Shown: piece by piece, positions 43,648 to 52,959 of the stretch
Position numbering within the stretch: the stretch's first letter is position 1
How the letters are laid out: the number at the start of each line of letters is the position of its first letter
Source of the DNA: Corallococcus macrosporus
GTDB taxonomy: Bacteria > Myxococcota > Myxococcia > Myxococcales > Myxococcaceae
Length of the DNA: 64,000 bases
NCBI RefSeq assembly: GCF_017302985.1
Contig: NZ_JAFIMU010000002.1
Span: forward strand, 930,001-994,000
Reading direction: 5' to 3'
Notes under the pieces: generated by a model
Database searches by the model: none
The model's input: the letters and a program-made list of their open reading frames with translations, nothing else
Told to the model about the DNA's origin: nothing
Made by a program: the position numbers and the translations under genes

Positions 43648-46600
43648 CCGCGTCTCCATCCGTTTCCACCCGACCGCGCGAGGCCACCGCGCGGCGGTTG
43701 ACCGTGCGTCGCGCCTCGGCACGGGAGCGGCCCGCCTGCGCCGCGTCCTCCGAGGGCGTGTCCTCCCGGCGCGACAGCCGCGCCGCCAGCGCCCGCACGG
43801 TGGGGTACTGGAAGAGGTCCGTGAGCGCCAGCGTCACGCCGAGTTCCGCCGTGAGCCGCCGGTGCAACTGGAGCGCGAGCAGCGAGTTGCCGCCCAGCTC
43901 GAAGAAGGGGTCGTCCATGCCCACCCGCTCCACGTGGAGCAGGTCCTTCCAGGCCTGGGCGATCTGCTGCTCGATGGCCGTCCCCGGCGCCACGAAGGGG
44001 CGCGAGGGATCCGTCCCACCCAGCTCCGGCGCGGGCAGTGCCTTGCGGTCCGCCTTGCCGTTGGGGCTGAGCGGCATGCGCTCCAGCACCACGACGTTGG
44101 ACGGGACCATGTACTCGGGCAGCCGCTCCAGCAGGAAGGTGCGCAGCGCCGCGGCCTCCGGCTTCGCGTCCTTGCCGGTGACGTAGGCCACCAGCCGCTT
44201 CTGGCCCGGCCGGTCCTCGCGCGCGAGCACCACCGCCTGGCGCACCGTGGGGTGCTTCTCCAGCGACGACTCGATTTCGCCCAGTTCGATGCGCAGACCG
44301 CGGATCTTCACCTGGAAGTCCGCGCGGCCCAGGTACTCGATTTCGCCGTCCGGCAGCCACCGGGCCACGTCGCCCGTGCGGTACATGCGCGCGCCCGGCA
44401 CCGTCGCGTAGGGGTCGGGGATGAAGCGCTCGGCCGTCAGCGAGGGCCGCGCGAGGTAGCCGCGCCCCACCTGCACGCCGCCGATGTACAGCTCGCCCGC
44501 CGCGCCCTGCGGCACCGGCTGGAGCTCCGAGTCCAGGATGCGGATCTGCGTGTTGTCCACCGGCCGGCCAATGGGCACGGAGCGGCGGCCGTCGTTCGCC
44601 TTGCACGCGTGGAACGTCACGTCCACCGCGGCCTCGGTGGGGCCGTAGAGGTTGTGGAGCCCCGCGCCGGGAAGCGTGCGCAGGCACAGCTCCTTCAGCT
44701 CCAGGGGCAGCGCCTCACCGCTGCACACCACGCGCTGGAGCGACGTGCACTCCGCCACGCCCGGCTCGTCCAGGAACGCCTGGAGCATGGAGGGCACGAA
44801 GTGCAGCGTGGTGACGGACGCGGAGGCAATCAGCGCCTTCAGGTAGCCCGGGTCCTGGTGCCCGCCGGGCTTCGCGACGACCAGCTTCGCGCCCGTCATC
44901 AGCGGCCAGAAGAACTCCCAGACGGACACGTCGAAGCTGAACGGCGTCTTCTGGAGCACCACGTCCCGAGGCGTGAGCCCGTACGCGGACTGCATCCACA
45001 AGAGGCGGTTCACCACCGGGCCGTGGGCGTTCATCGCGCCCTTGGGGCGGCCCGTGCTGCCGGACGTGAAGATGATGTACGCCAGCGAGTCCGGCATGGC
45101 CGTAGGCACAGGCGCCGTGGTGGGCTCGCGGGCAATCTCCTCCCAGCCTGTGTCCAGCTTCACCACCGTCGCGCCGGACGCCGGCAGCCGCGGCAACAAC
45201 CGCTCCTGCACCAGCAGCACCGGCGGACGCGCGTCCTCCAGCATCCAGCCCAGGCGCTCCTGCGGGTAGCCGGGGTCCAGCGGCACGTAGGCGCCGCCCG
45301 CCTTCAGCGTGCCCAGCAGGCCCACCACCATCTCCAGCGACCGCTCCACGCACAGGCCCACGCGCACTTCCGGGCCCACGCCGTGCTTGCGCAGCGCGTG
45401 CGCGAGCTGGTTCGCGCGGGCATCCAGCTCGCGGTAGGTGAGGTGGCTGCCCTCGAGCTCCAGGGCGACGGCGTCCGGCGTGCGCGCCACCTGCGCCTCG
45501 ATGAGCGAGGTGAGCGTCGCGCCCTTCGGGTGCGTGACGGCCGTGTCGTTCCAGCCGTTCATCACGCGCTGGCGCTCGGCGTCGGGCAACAGCGGCAGGT
45601 GGGAGATGCGCACGTCCGGCTGCGCGACGATGCCCTCCAGCAGCGTGAGGTAGTGGCCCAGCAGCCGCTCCGCCGTCGAGCGCTCGAAGAGGTCGGTGCT
45701 GTACTCGGCGGTGACGCGCAGGCCCTGCGGCAGGTCCACCAGCAAGAGCGACAGGTCGTACTTCGTCGTGCCGGTGTCCACCGGCTTCGCCTCCATCACC
45801 ACGCCCGGGGCCTCCAGGGCCGGCATGGGCGCGTTCTGCAGGACGAACATCACCTGGAAGATGGGCGAGTGGCTGAGGTGCCGCTCCGGCTTGAGCGCGT
45901 CCACCAGCCGCTCGAAGGGGATGTCCTGGTGCGCGTACGCGTCCAGCGTGGACTCGTGCACGCGGCGCAGCAGCTCCTTGAACGTGGGCTTGCCGGACAG
46001 GTCCGAGCGCAGCGCCAGCATGTTCACGAACAGGCCGATGAGCCCTTCCACCTCCGCGCGCGGACGGCCAGCGATGGGCGTGCCCACCACGATGTCGTCC
46101 TGCCCGGTGTAGCGGGACAAGAGCACGTTGAACGCGGACAGCAGCGTCACGAAGAGCGTGCGGCCCTCGCGCTGGCCCAGCGCCTTGAGGGCGTGGGTCA
46201 GGGCCGGGGACAGGTGCATCACCTGCCGCTCGCCCTTGGAGCTCATCAGCGCCGGGCGCGGCTTGTCCTGGGGCAGCTCCAGCAGCGCGTTGGGGTTGAG
46301 GCGGTTCTTCCAGTAGGTGAGCTGGCGCTCCAGCTCCGCGCCCTGGAGCCAGTCCTTCTGCCACACCGCCCAGTCCGCGTACTGGAGCGGCAGCGGCTTG
46401 AGCGGCGAGGGCTGGCCCTCCAGGCACGCGCGGTAGAGCACTGCCAGCTCGTGCACGAGCACGCCCATGGACCAGCCGTCGGAGACGATGTGGTGCTGAT
46501 CCACCAGCAGCACCTGCTCGCCGTTGCCCAGGAGCATCAGCACCGCGCGCAACAGCGGCCCCTGCTCCAGGCTGAAGGGCTGCTGCGCGAGCGTCACCAC

Positions 46601-46963
46601 GCGCCGCTGCGCCTCGGCCTCACGCTCGGACTCCGGGAGGCCCTGGAGGTCCATCACCTCCAGCGGCACCTCGCCCGTGGAGGCGATGAGCTGCACGGCG
46701 CCGCCCTCGCGCTCCTGGAAGGTGGTGCGCAGCGTGTCGTGCCGCTCCACCAGCAGGGCCAGGGCGCGGCTCAGCGCGTCCGTGTCCACGGTGCCCGTCA
46801 GGCGCACCGCGGTGGGCATGTGGAACGCCGCGCTGCCGGGGCTCCACTTGTCCAGGAACCACATCCGCTCCTGCGCGAAGGACAGGGGCGCCTGCTTCGA
46901 GGCAGGGCGCGACTTGTCCTTCAGGAGCTGCGCCAGGCGTGCTCGCTTCTCTTCGGGCGTCAT
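43640..46963 (-). CDS. NRPS module C-A-PCP, predicted serine-specific
   Basis: The protein of 1107 residues has a condensation domain (25-455, HHIVSDGW at 157-164), an adenylation domain (480-975; FTSGSTGRPKG, NLYGPTEA, YRTGD) and a carrier (Ser1027 in GGNSL). The ten specificity positions read by eye are D-V-W-H-V-S-L-V-D-K, which differs from the well-known serine code D-V-W-H-L-S-L-I-D-K only by conservative changes. It therefore should load L-Ser; there is no epimerase or methyltransferase. The C domain belongs with those accepting an acyl/polyketide donor by position. It starts 2 bases after the PKS-sulfotransferase stop and has a basic C-terminal tail that may dock with the next PKS. 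Confidence 0.88.
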   Translation of the reverse strand: MTPEEKRARLAQLLKDKSRPASKQAPLSFAQERMWFLDKWSPGSAAFHMPTAVRLTGTVDTDALSRALALLVERHDTLRTTFQEREGGAVQLIASTGEVPLEVMDLQGLPESEREAEAQRRVVTLAQQPFSLEQGPLLRAVLMLLGNGEQVLLVDQHHIVSDGWSMGVLVHELAVLYRACLEGQPSPLKPLPLQYADWAVWQKDWLQGAELERQLTYWKNRLNPNALLELPQDKPRPALMSSKGERQVMHLSPALTHALKALGQREGRTLFVTLLSAFNVLLSRYTGQDDIVVGTPIAGRPRAEVEGLIGLFVNMLALRSDLSGKPTFKELLRRVHESTLDAYAHQDIPFERLVDALKPERHLSHSPIFQVMFVLQNAPMPALEAPGVVMEAKPVDTGTTKYDLSLLLVDLPQGLRVTAEYSTDLFERSTAERLLGHYLTLLEGIVAQPDVRISHLPLLPDAERQRVMNGWNDTAVTHPKGATLTSLIEAQVARTPDAVALELEGSHLTYRELDARANQLAHALRKHGVGPEVRVGLCVERSLEMVVGLLGTLKAGGAYVPLDPGYPQERLGWMLEDARPPVLLVQERLLPRLPASGATVVKLDTGWEEIAREPTTAPVPTAMPDSLAYIIFTSGSTGRPKGAMNAHGPVVNRLLWMQSAYGLTPRDVVLQKTPFSFDVSVWEFFWPLMTGAKLVVAKPGGHQDPGYLKALIASASVTTLHFVPSMLQAFLDEPGVAECTSLQRVVCSGEALPLELKELCLRTLPGAGLHNLYGPTEAAVDVTFHACKANDGRRSVPIGRPVDNTQIRILDSELQPVPQGAAGELYIGGVQVGRGYLARPSLTAERFIPDPYATVPGARMYRTGDVARWLPDGEIEYLGRADFQVKIRGLRIELGEIESSLEKHPTVRQAVVLAREDRPGQKRLVAYVTGKDAKPEAAALRTFLLERLPEYMVPSNVVVLERMPLSPNGKADRKALPAPELGGTDPSRPFVAPGTAIEQQIAQAWKDLLHVERVGMDDPFFELGGNSLLALQLHRRLTAELGVTLALTDLFQYPTVRALAARLSRREDTPSEDAAQAGRSRAEARRTVNRRAVASRGRVETDGDADE

Positions 46964-46965
46964 GT

Positions 46966-49900
46966 TCAGGCCGCGTCCTCGCTGCTGCTGCCACCACCGT
47001 CACCGCCGCCCGCGTCTTCCAGAATCGCGAGCAGCTCCGCCACCTGTTCGTCGGAGAGCTGGTCCATGTTCTCCAGCAGCTTCTCCGCCTCCGCCGCGGT
47101 CACCTTCTGCTTCGCGGCGGGCGTGGCCACCGGCTGCGCGGCCACCGGGGCCGGCGCGGGCGTGGCGCCCTCCACGGAGTAGCCCAGCCGCTCGATGACG
47201 GCGTGGGTGGACGCGTCGAAGGCGCGGGGCCACTTGATGCGCTTCCAGGACTCGCCCATCTTCTTCTCGATGCCCTGGTGCTGGAGGATGTTGGGGTCCC
47301 CCAGGCCGCCCATCATGCGGTCCTTCTTGCCGTCGTACGGCTGGACCATGCGCTCGTCGAACTCCAGGCCCAGGAAGTGGGCCACGCCGGTCATCACCTT
47401 CGTCGGGTCCGCGACCAGGTCCTCGTAGCGGACCCAGTGGCAGCGCTCACGGCCGATGCCGTCGAAGAAGTTGAGCAGGTTGCGGTTGGACAGCGCCCAC
47501 ACCGTCTCCGCCACCACGTAGGGGTCCACGTCCGCGTCGCCGAAGAGGCCGGCGGCGAAGAGGCGGTCGAAGCGCATGCGGAGGATGGACTCCATCACCG
47601 GGAGCGGGTGGCGGTAGAGGTAGATGTACTTGTTGCCCTCGAACATCCGCTCCGCGCGCTCCAGCGTCTCCACGTCCATGGCGTACGTGGGCGTCTTGTC
47701 CACGAGCAGCCGGGGCGCGGACTTCTCCTGGAGGCGGCGGTAGACGTCCTGCGCGGACACGTCCTCCGCGACCAGCCGGTCCACCAGCGCGGCGCCAGCG
47801 GGCGAGTCCAGCTTCTCCAGCTCCATGAGCGCCCACTGCAGGCCGCCCGTGGTCCACTCCATCTCGGAGCCGAAGCCGATGTTCTCGCGCCACTCGCGCA
47901 TGCCCTCGAAGAAGAGCAGGTTCACTTCCGGCGGGCAGAACAGCCGGGGGTGTCCCGCGAGCATCACGCGGAACAGCGTGGAGCCCGCGCGCGGGCTGGA
48001 GTGCACGAACACCATGGGCGGGTTCTTCTTCGCCGTGTTGGTGCGCTGCACGCCGGACACCTGGGCGCGGTAGGGCTTCAGCGGATACGCGGACAGCGGC
48101 TTGTTCTCCGCGAAGCGCTGCGGATCCTGCAGGCGGTCCATCTCCACGAGCAGGTACTTGGACAGCTCCGGAATGGACGGGTGCGCCTGCACCTCGTGCG
48201 GGTAGAGCTGGAACTTGAAGTCCTGCCGCAGGTCGTACTCCAGCTCCGCGCCCAGCGCGTGCAGGTCGTAGCCCTTGAGGCTGCCGTCCGCGGGCAGCTT
48301 GTCCTGGGGAATGCGCAGCCCTTCGGAGATGTGGTGGCGCAGGTACTCGGTGAGCAGGGCGGGGCGCTCGGTGGGGAACGCGGTGCGCAGGCGCTCCGCG
48401 ATGGGCTTCTCCGTGGAGGCCGCGCGCTTGCCCAGCTCCTGCTCCACGCGCCCGGCGACGCCCGCCACGGTGGGCGTCTCGAAGAGGCCGCGCAGCGACA
48501 GGTCCACCTTCAGCACCGCGTGGATGTGATTGCGCAGCTGCGTGGCCAGCAGCGAGTGGCCGCCCAGCTCGAAGAAGTTGTCGTTGATGCCGATGCCGTC
48601 GATGCCCAGCACCTGCTCCCAGATGCCCGCGACGGTCTTCTCCAGCTCCGTGCGCGGCGCGGCGTAGGGCGTGAGGATGGACGGCCGGGCGTGCTTGTTG
48701 CCCTTGGCCGCGTCCTTCTTGCCCTCCTTCGCCTTCGTGGCGCGGGGCCCCTGGCGCTGACGCGCGGCCAGGTTGCCCGTGGAGATGGCCAGCTGGCCCT
48801 CGCCGTGAGACAGCGCGCGGCGCAGCGCCTCCAGGCCCTCGGCGGGCTGGATGGCGAACTGGGCCAGCGTGGGGGACAGCTCCGCCATGGCCTGCGCGTC
48901 CGCGAACTGCCACGCGTCCCAGTCCACGCTCAGCCACGGGTAGGCGAAGCCCTCCGTGCGGTTTTCCGCGAACGCGTCCATGAAGGCGCTGGCGGAGGCC
49001 TGCGCCACCTGGCCCAGGCCGCCGAGCACGGACGACAGCGACGACACGAGGAGGCAGAACGCGGGGCCCTCCTTGGGGAGCACCTCCGCCAGCACCCGCA
49101 CGCCGTGCACCTGCGGGCGGAAGTGCCAGGCGCACTCGTCCGGGCCCGTCTCCGCGATGGTGCCCAGCGTGGCGCCCTGCATGCCGCCCGCCGCGTGGAT
49201 GACGCCGTCGATGCGGCCGAAGCGCGCCACCGCCGCGTCCACGACGCCGCGCATGGACTCCACGTCGGTGAGGGCCGCGGGCAGCACCAGCATCTCGATG
49301 CCCGTGCGCTCCAGGGCCAGCGCGCGCTGGATGCGGCGGGACACCGCGTCCTCGACGCCGTGCTTCTCCACCCACGTCGTCCACTGGCCACGGCTGGGGA
49401 AGTCCGCCGTCTCCACCAGCGTCAGCTTCGCCTGGTGCACCGTGGCCAGCTCGGACGCCAGCGCGTGGCCAATGCCCGTGAGGCCGTCGGTGATGAGGTA
49501 CGCGCCGCCGTCGCGCAGCACCGGCGTGCCGGCCGCCTCCAGGCGCACGGGCTCGAAGGTCTGCACCCAGCGCTGGCGGCCGCGCAGGGCCACCACCGCG
49601 TCACGCGCCTCCGCGCGCAGCTCCGCGGCCAGCCGGTCCGCCACCGCGCCCGCGTCGCCGGGCACCACGTCCACGAAGCGGCAGGAGAGGTTCGGATACT
49701 CCTGCGGCAGCACGCGCGAGGGGCCCACCAGCAGGGCCTGCTCCGGCAGCTGCGCATCCACCTGCTCCACGCGAGCGGAGCGGCTGGTCACCATGGACCA
49801 GGTGAGCGGCTCCAGGTGGCCCGTCTCGCCCAGGGCGCGGGCGAGGAACAGCTGGCTGTGGAAACCCAGGTCCAGGGACCCGGTCTCCTTCGACAGGCTC

Positions 49901-52900
49901 CACAGGTGAACGATGTTGGAGAACGCGCGGCCCTGCTTCTTCAGCGCCTCCAGCACCGCGCAGTAGTCCTCGCGGCGCGCCGGGTCCACCGTGAACGAAC
50001 CGTCCGCGCGCTGCTCGAAGCGCGCGCCGGGGACGACGCGGAAGATGTCGCCGCCCAGCTTCGGCGCCAGGGCGTCCGCCACGCCGGTGTCGTCCGCGAA
50101 CACGAGCCAGCCCGCGCCCGCCGCGTCCTTCGCCTTGGGCAGCGGCGACAGCTTCCACGACGGCGCGTAGAACCAGTCCGCCACGTCCGCGCGCTTCGCC
50201 AGCGACGCGGGCGCGTCCGCGCGGGCACCGCCGCCCAGCGGCTTCGCGTCGATCCAGTAGCGCTCGCGCTGGAAGGGGTAGGTGGGCAGCGGCACGCGGC
50301 GGCGCTGCTCGTTCGCCGCGAAGCCCTTCCAGTCCACCGTCACGCCGTTGAGCCACAGCCGGCCCAGCGCGCCCAGCAGCACCTGGAGGTCCGCCGCCTG
50401 CTCGCGCGGGTGGCGCGTGGAGGCGATGAGCACGCGCGCTTCCGCGCCCGGCTGCTGCTTCGCGAGCGTGGTGAGCACCGTGCCCGGGCCCACTTCCAAA
50501 AGCGCCGCCTGCGGCCACTTGCGCGACAGCTCCTGGAGGCCCGCGGAGAAGCGCACGGCCTGGCGCAGGTGCGTGGCCCAGTAGTTCGGGTCGGTCGCCT
50601 GCGCCGCTTCAATCCAGGTGCCCGTCACGTTGGACAGGAAGGGCAGCGTGGGCGCGTTGAGCTTCACCTGCCGCACGCGCGCGGTGAAGGCCGCGAGGAT
50701 GGGGTCCATCATCGCGGAGTGGAACGCGTGCGACGTGTGCAGCCGCGACACCTCCACGCCCAGGCCCTCCAGCTTCGCCTGGAGCGCGTCCACCGCGTCG
50801 GTGGGGCCCGCCACGACGGTGAAGCCCGGCGCGTTCACGGCCGCGGCGCTGACGTTCGCGGGGAGCAGCGGCTTGAGCGCGGACTCCTCCATCTTCGCGG
50901 ACAGCATCGCGCCCGAGGGCAGCCCCTGCATCAGCTTGCCGCGCGCGGCCACCAGCGCCAGCGCGTCATCCAGGGTGAACACGCCCGCGAGGCACGCGGC
51001 CACGTACTCACCGATGCTGTGACCCAGCATCGCGGAGGGCTTCACGCCCCAGGCCATCCACAGCTTCGCCAGCGCGTACTCCACGGCGAAGAGCGCGGGC
51101 TGCGTCAGCTCCGTGCGCGTCAGCGCCTGCGTCGCGGCCTCCGCCCTGGAGGCCTCCGGGAAGAGGACCGTGCGCAGGTCCAGGCCCAGGTGCGGCGTCA
51201 GCTTGTCCGCGCACGCGTCCAGGTGCCGCTTGAACGTGGGCTCGGACGCGTAAAGGTCGCGCGCCATGCCCACGTACTGCGAGCCCTGGCCGGGGAAGAG
51301 GAAGGCCACCGGCCGCTCGTGCACGTCCGGCGTGTTCGTCCACAGGCGGGGGCTGCCTTCGACATCCAGCGCGGCCATCGCGTCGTCGCGGTCGCGGCAC
51401 ACCAGCACGCGCCGCTTCGCCATGGCCTGACGGCCCGTCTGGAGCGTGAAGGCCACGTCCGCCAGCGCCTGCGCGGGGTGCGCCTTCAGGTGCGCGGCCA
51501 GGTTCTTCGTCGCCGCGTCCAGCGCCGCGTCGCTCTTCGCGGAAAGCACCAGCAGCTGCGCGGGCCGGGACGCACCGGACGCCGGAAGGGCCGGGGCCTC
51601 CTCCAGCACGATGTGCGCGTTGGTGCCGCCCACGCCAAAGGAGCTCACGCCCGCGCGGCGCGGGTGCTTGGGGTTCGCCTGCCAGTCCGTGAGCTTCGTG
51701 TTGACGAAGAACGGACCGCCCGCGAACGGAATCTCCGGGTTCACTTCGGAGACATGGAGGCTGGGCGGAATCTGCCGGTTCTCCAGCGTCAGCACGGCCT
51801 TGATGAGGCTGGACACGCCGGCCGCGTTGGCCAGGTGCCCGATGTTGCTCTTGAGCGAGCCCACCGGAATCTTCGGAGGGGCCGCCTTGGCCGCCGCCGA
51901 GCGGAACTTGAAGGCCTTGTTGAGCGCGCGCACCTCGATGGGGTCGCCCATCTTCGTGCCGGTGCCGTGCGCCTCCAGGTAGCCGATGGTCTCCGGGGCC
52001 ACGCCCGCGGCGCCCAGGGCCTCGGTGATGACGGTGGCCTGGCCATCCACGCTGGGGGCGGTGAAGCCCACCTTCTGCGCGCCGTCGTTGTTGATGGCGC
52101 TGCCCTTGATGATGGCGTGGATGTGGTCGCCGTCTTCAATCGCATCCGCCAGCCGCTTGAGCACCACCACGCCCACGCCGCTGCCGAACACCGTGCCTTC
52201 CGCCTTCGCGTCGAACGCGCGGCAGTGGCCGTCCGGGGACACGATGCCGCCGGGCACGAAGGGGTAGCCCTCCGGGTGCTTCACGTGCACGGACACGCCG
52301 CCGGCCAGGGCCAGGTCGCACTCTTCATTCAAGAGGCTCTGGCAGGCCGCGTGCGTGGCCACGAGCGACGTGGAGCACGCGCTGGTGATGGAGTAGCTGG
52401 GTCCGCGCAGGTTGAGCTTGTACGCGACGCGGGTGGCCAGGAAGTCGCCGCCGTTGTTCACGTCCACCTGCACCTGGTCCATGCCGCTCAGCTGGTCGAA
52501 GTTGGGGACCAGGTGGAACACGAGGTACGTGTTGGTGGCCGCGCCCGCGAACACGCCGATGGAGCCGTCGAAGCCCTCCGGCGTGTGGCCCGCCTTCTCC
52601 ATCGCCTCCCACGCGCACTCCAGGAAGACGCGGTGCTGCGGATCCATCAGCTCCGCCTCGCGGGGCGTGAAGCCGAAGAAGCCCGCGTCGAACAGCTCCA
52701 TGCCGGCCAGCGCGGCGCTGGCCTTCACGTGGCGCGGGTCCTTGCGCAGGACGGGGTCCACGCCCAGCTTCTCCAGCTCCGCGTCGGGCACGGGCTGGAT
52801 GGACTCCACGCCGTCGCGCAGGTTCTTCCAGAAGGAGGCCAGGTCGGGAGCGCCGGGGAAACGTCCGGCCATGCCGACGATGGCGATGGCCTGCGCGTCG

Positions 52901-52920
52901 ATGTTCGTGTCAGCGGACAT
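46966..52920 (-). CDS. Type I PKS with C-terminal sulfotransferase domain
   Basis: The 1984-residue chain is KS (10-440; Cys182 in SACSTS, both His), malonyl-type AT (538-850; GHSIGE, HAFH), KR-like (915-1390), ACP (Ser1456 in GGHSL), an ACP-like domain without the Ser (1518-1600; GYDLHAL replaces G-x-D-S-L), a sulfotransferase (1635-1915) and an acidic docking tail. The KR has a damaged cofactor loop (TDGLTGIG) and Gln1307 in place of the Tyr. The sulfotransferase has the PAPS loop SSPRAGST and the 3'-phosphate motif RHPLPVMESILRMRF, close in style to CurM-type domains, but no thioesterase follows. It would extend with malonate and sulfonate a hydroxyl whose origin is unclear. Confidence 0.88.
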   Translation of the reverse strand: MSADTNIDAQAIAIVGMAGRFPGAPDLASFWKNLRDGVESIQPVPDAELEKLGVDPVLRKDPRHVKASAALAGMELFDAGFFGFTPREAELMDPQHRVFLECAWEAMEKAGHTPEGFDGSIGVFAGAATNTYLVFHLVPNFDQLSGMDQVQVDVNNGGDFLATRVAYKLNLRGPSYSITSACSTSLVATHAACQSLLNEECDLALAGGVSVHVKHPEGYPFVPGGIVSPDGHCRAFDAKAEGTVFGSGVGVVVLKRLADAIEDGDHIHAIIKGSAINNDGAQKVGFTAPSVDGQATVITEALGAAGVAPETIGYLEAHGTGTKMGDPIEVRALNKAFKFRSAAAKAAPPKIPVGSLKSNIGHLANAAGVSSLIKAVLTLENRQIPPSLHVSEVNPEIPFAGGPFFVNTKLTDWQANPKHPRRAGVSSFGVGGTNAHIVLEEAPALPASGASRPAQLLVLSAKSDAALDAATKNLAAHLKAHPAQALADVAFTLQTGRQAMAKRRVLVCRDRDDAMAALDVEGSPRLWTNTPDVHERPVAFLFPGQGSQYVGMARDLYASEPTFKRHLDACADKLTPHLGLDLRTVLFPEASRAEAATQALTRTELTQPALFAVEYALAKLWMAWGVKPSAMLGHSIGEYVAACLAGVFTLDDALALVAARGKLMQGLPSGAMLSAKMEESALKPLLPANVSAAAVNAPGFTVVAGPTDAVDALQAKLEGLGVEVSRLHTSHAFHSAMMDPILAAFTARVRQVKLNAPTLPFLSNVTGTWIEAAQATDPNYWATHLRQAVRFSAGLQELSRKWPQAALLEVGPGTVLTTLAKQQPGAEARVLIASTRHPREQAADLQVLLGALGRLWLNGVTVDWKGFAANEQRRRVPLPTYPFQRERYWIDAKPLGGGARADAPASLAKRADVADWFYAPSWKLSPLPKAKDAAGAGWLVFADDTGVADALAPKLGGDIFRVVPGARFEQRADGSFTVDPARREDYCAVLEALKKQGRAFSNIVHLWSLSKETGSLDLGFHSQLFLARALGETGHLEPLTWSMVTSRSARVEQVDAQLPEQALLVGPSRVLPQEYPNLSCRFVDVVPGDAGAVADRLAAELRAEARDAVVALRGRQRWVQTFEPVRLEAAGTPVLRDGGAYLITDGLTGIGHALASELATVHQAKLTLVETADFPSRGQWTTWVEKHGVEDAVSRRIQRALALERTGIEMLVLPAALTDVESMRGVVDAAVARFGRIDGVIHAAGGMQGATLGTIAETGPDECAWHFRPQVHGVRVLAEVLPKEGPAFCLLVSSLSSVLGGLGQVAQASASAFMDAFAENRTEGFAYPWLSVDWDAWQFADAQAMAELSPTLAQFAIQPAEGLEALRRALSHGEGQLAISTGNLAARQRQGPRATKAKEGKKDAAKGNKHARPSILTPYAAPRTELEKTVAGIWEQVLGIDGIGINDNFFELGGHSLLATQLRNHIHAVLKVDLSLRGLFETPTVAGVAGRVEQELGKRAASTEKPIAERLRTAFPTERPALLTEYLRHHISEGLRIPQDKLPADGSLKGYDLHALGAELEYDLRQDFKFQLYPHEVQAHPSIPELSKYLLVEMDRLQDPQRFAENKPLSAYPLKPYRAQVSGVQRTNTAKKNPPMVFVHSSPRAGSTLFRVMLAGHPRLFCPPEVNLLFFEGMREWRENIGFGSEMEWTTGGLQWALMELEKLDSPAGAALVDRLVAEDVSAQDVYRRLQEKSAPRLLVDKTPTYAMDVETLERAERMFEGNKYIYLYRHPLPVMESILRMRFDRLFAAGLFGDADVDPYVVAETVWALSNRNLLNFFDGIGRERCHWVRYEDLVADPTKVMTGVAHFLGLEFDERMVQPYDGKKDRMMGGLGDPNILQHQGIEKKMGESWKRIKWPRAFDASTHAVIERLGYSVEGATPAPAPVAAQPVATPAAKQKVTAAEAEKLLENMDQLSDEQVAELLAILEDAGGGDGGGSSSEDAA

Positions 52921-52959
52921 GGGGTGTGCTCGGGCTTCGAAAGGTGGGGGAGGGGACGG

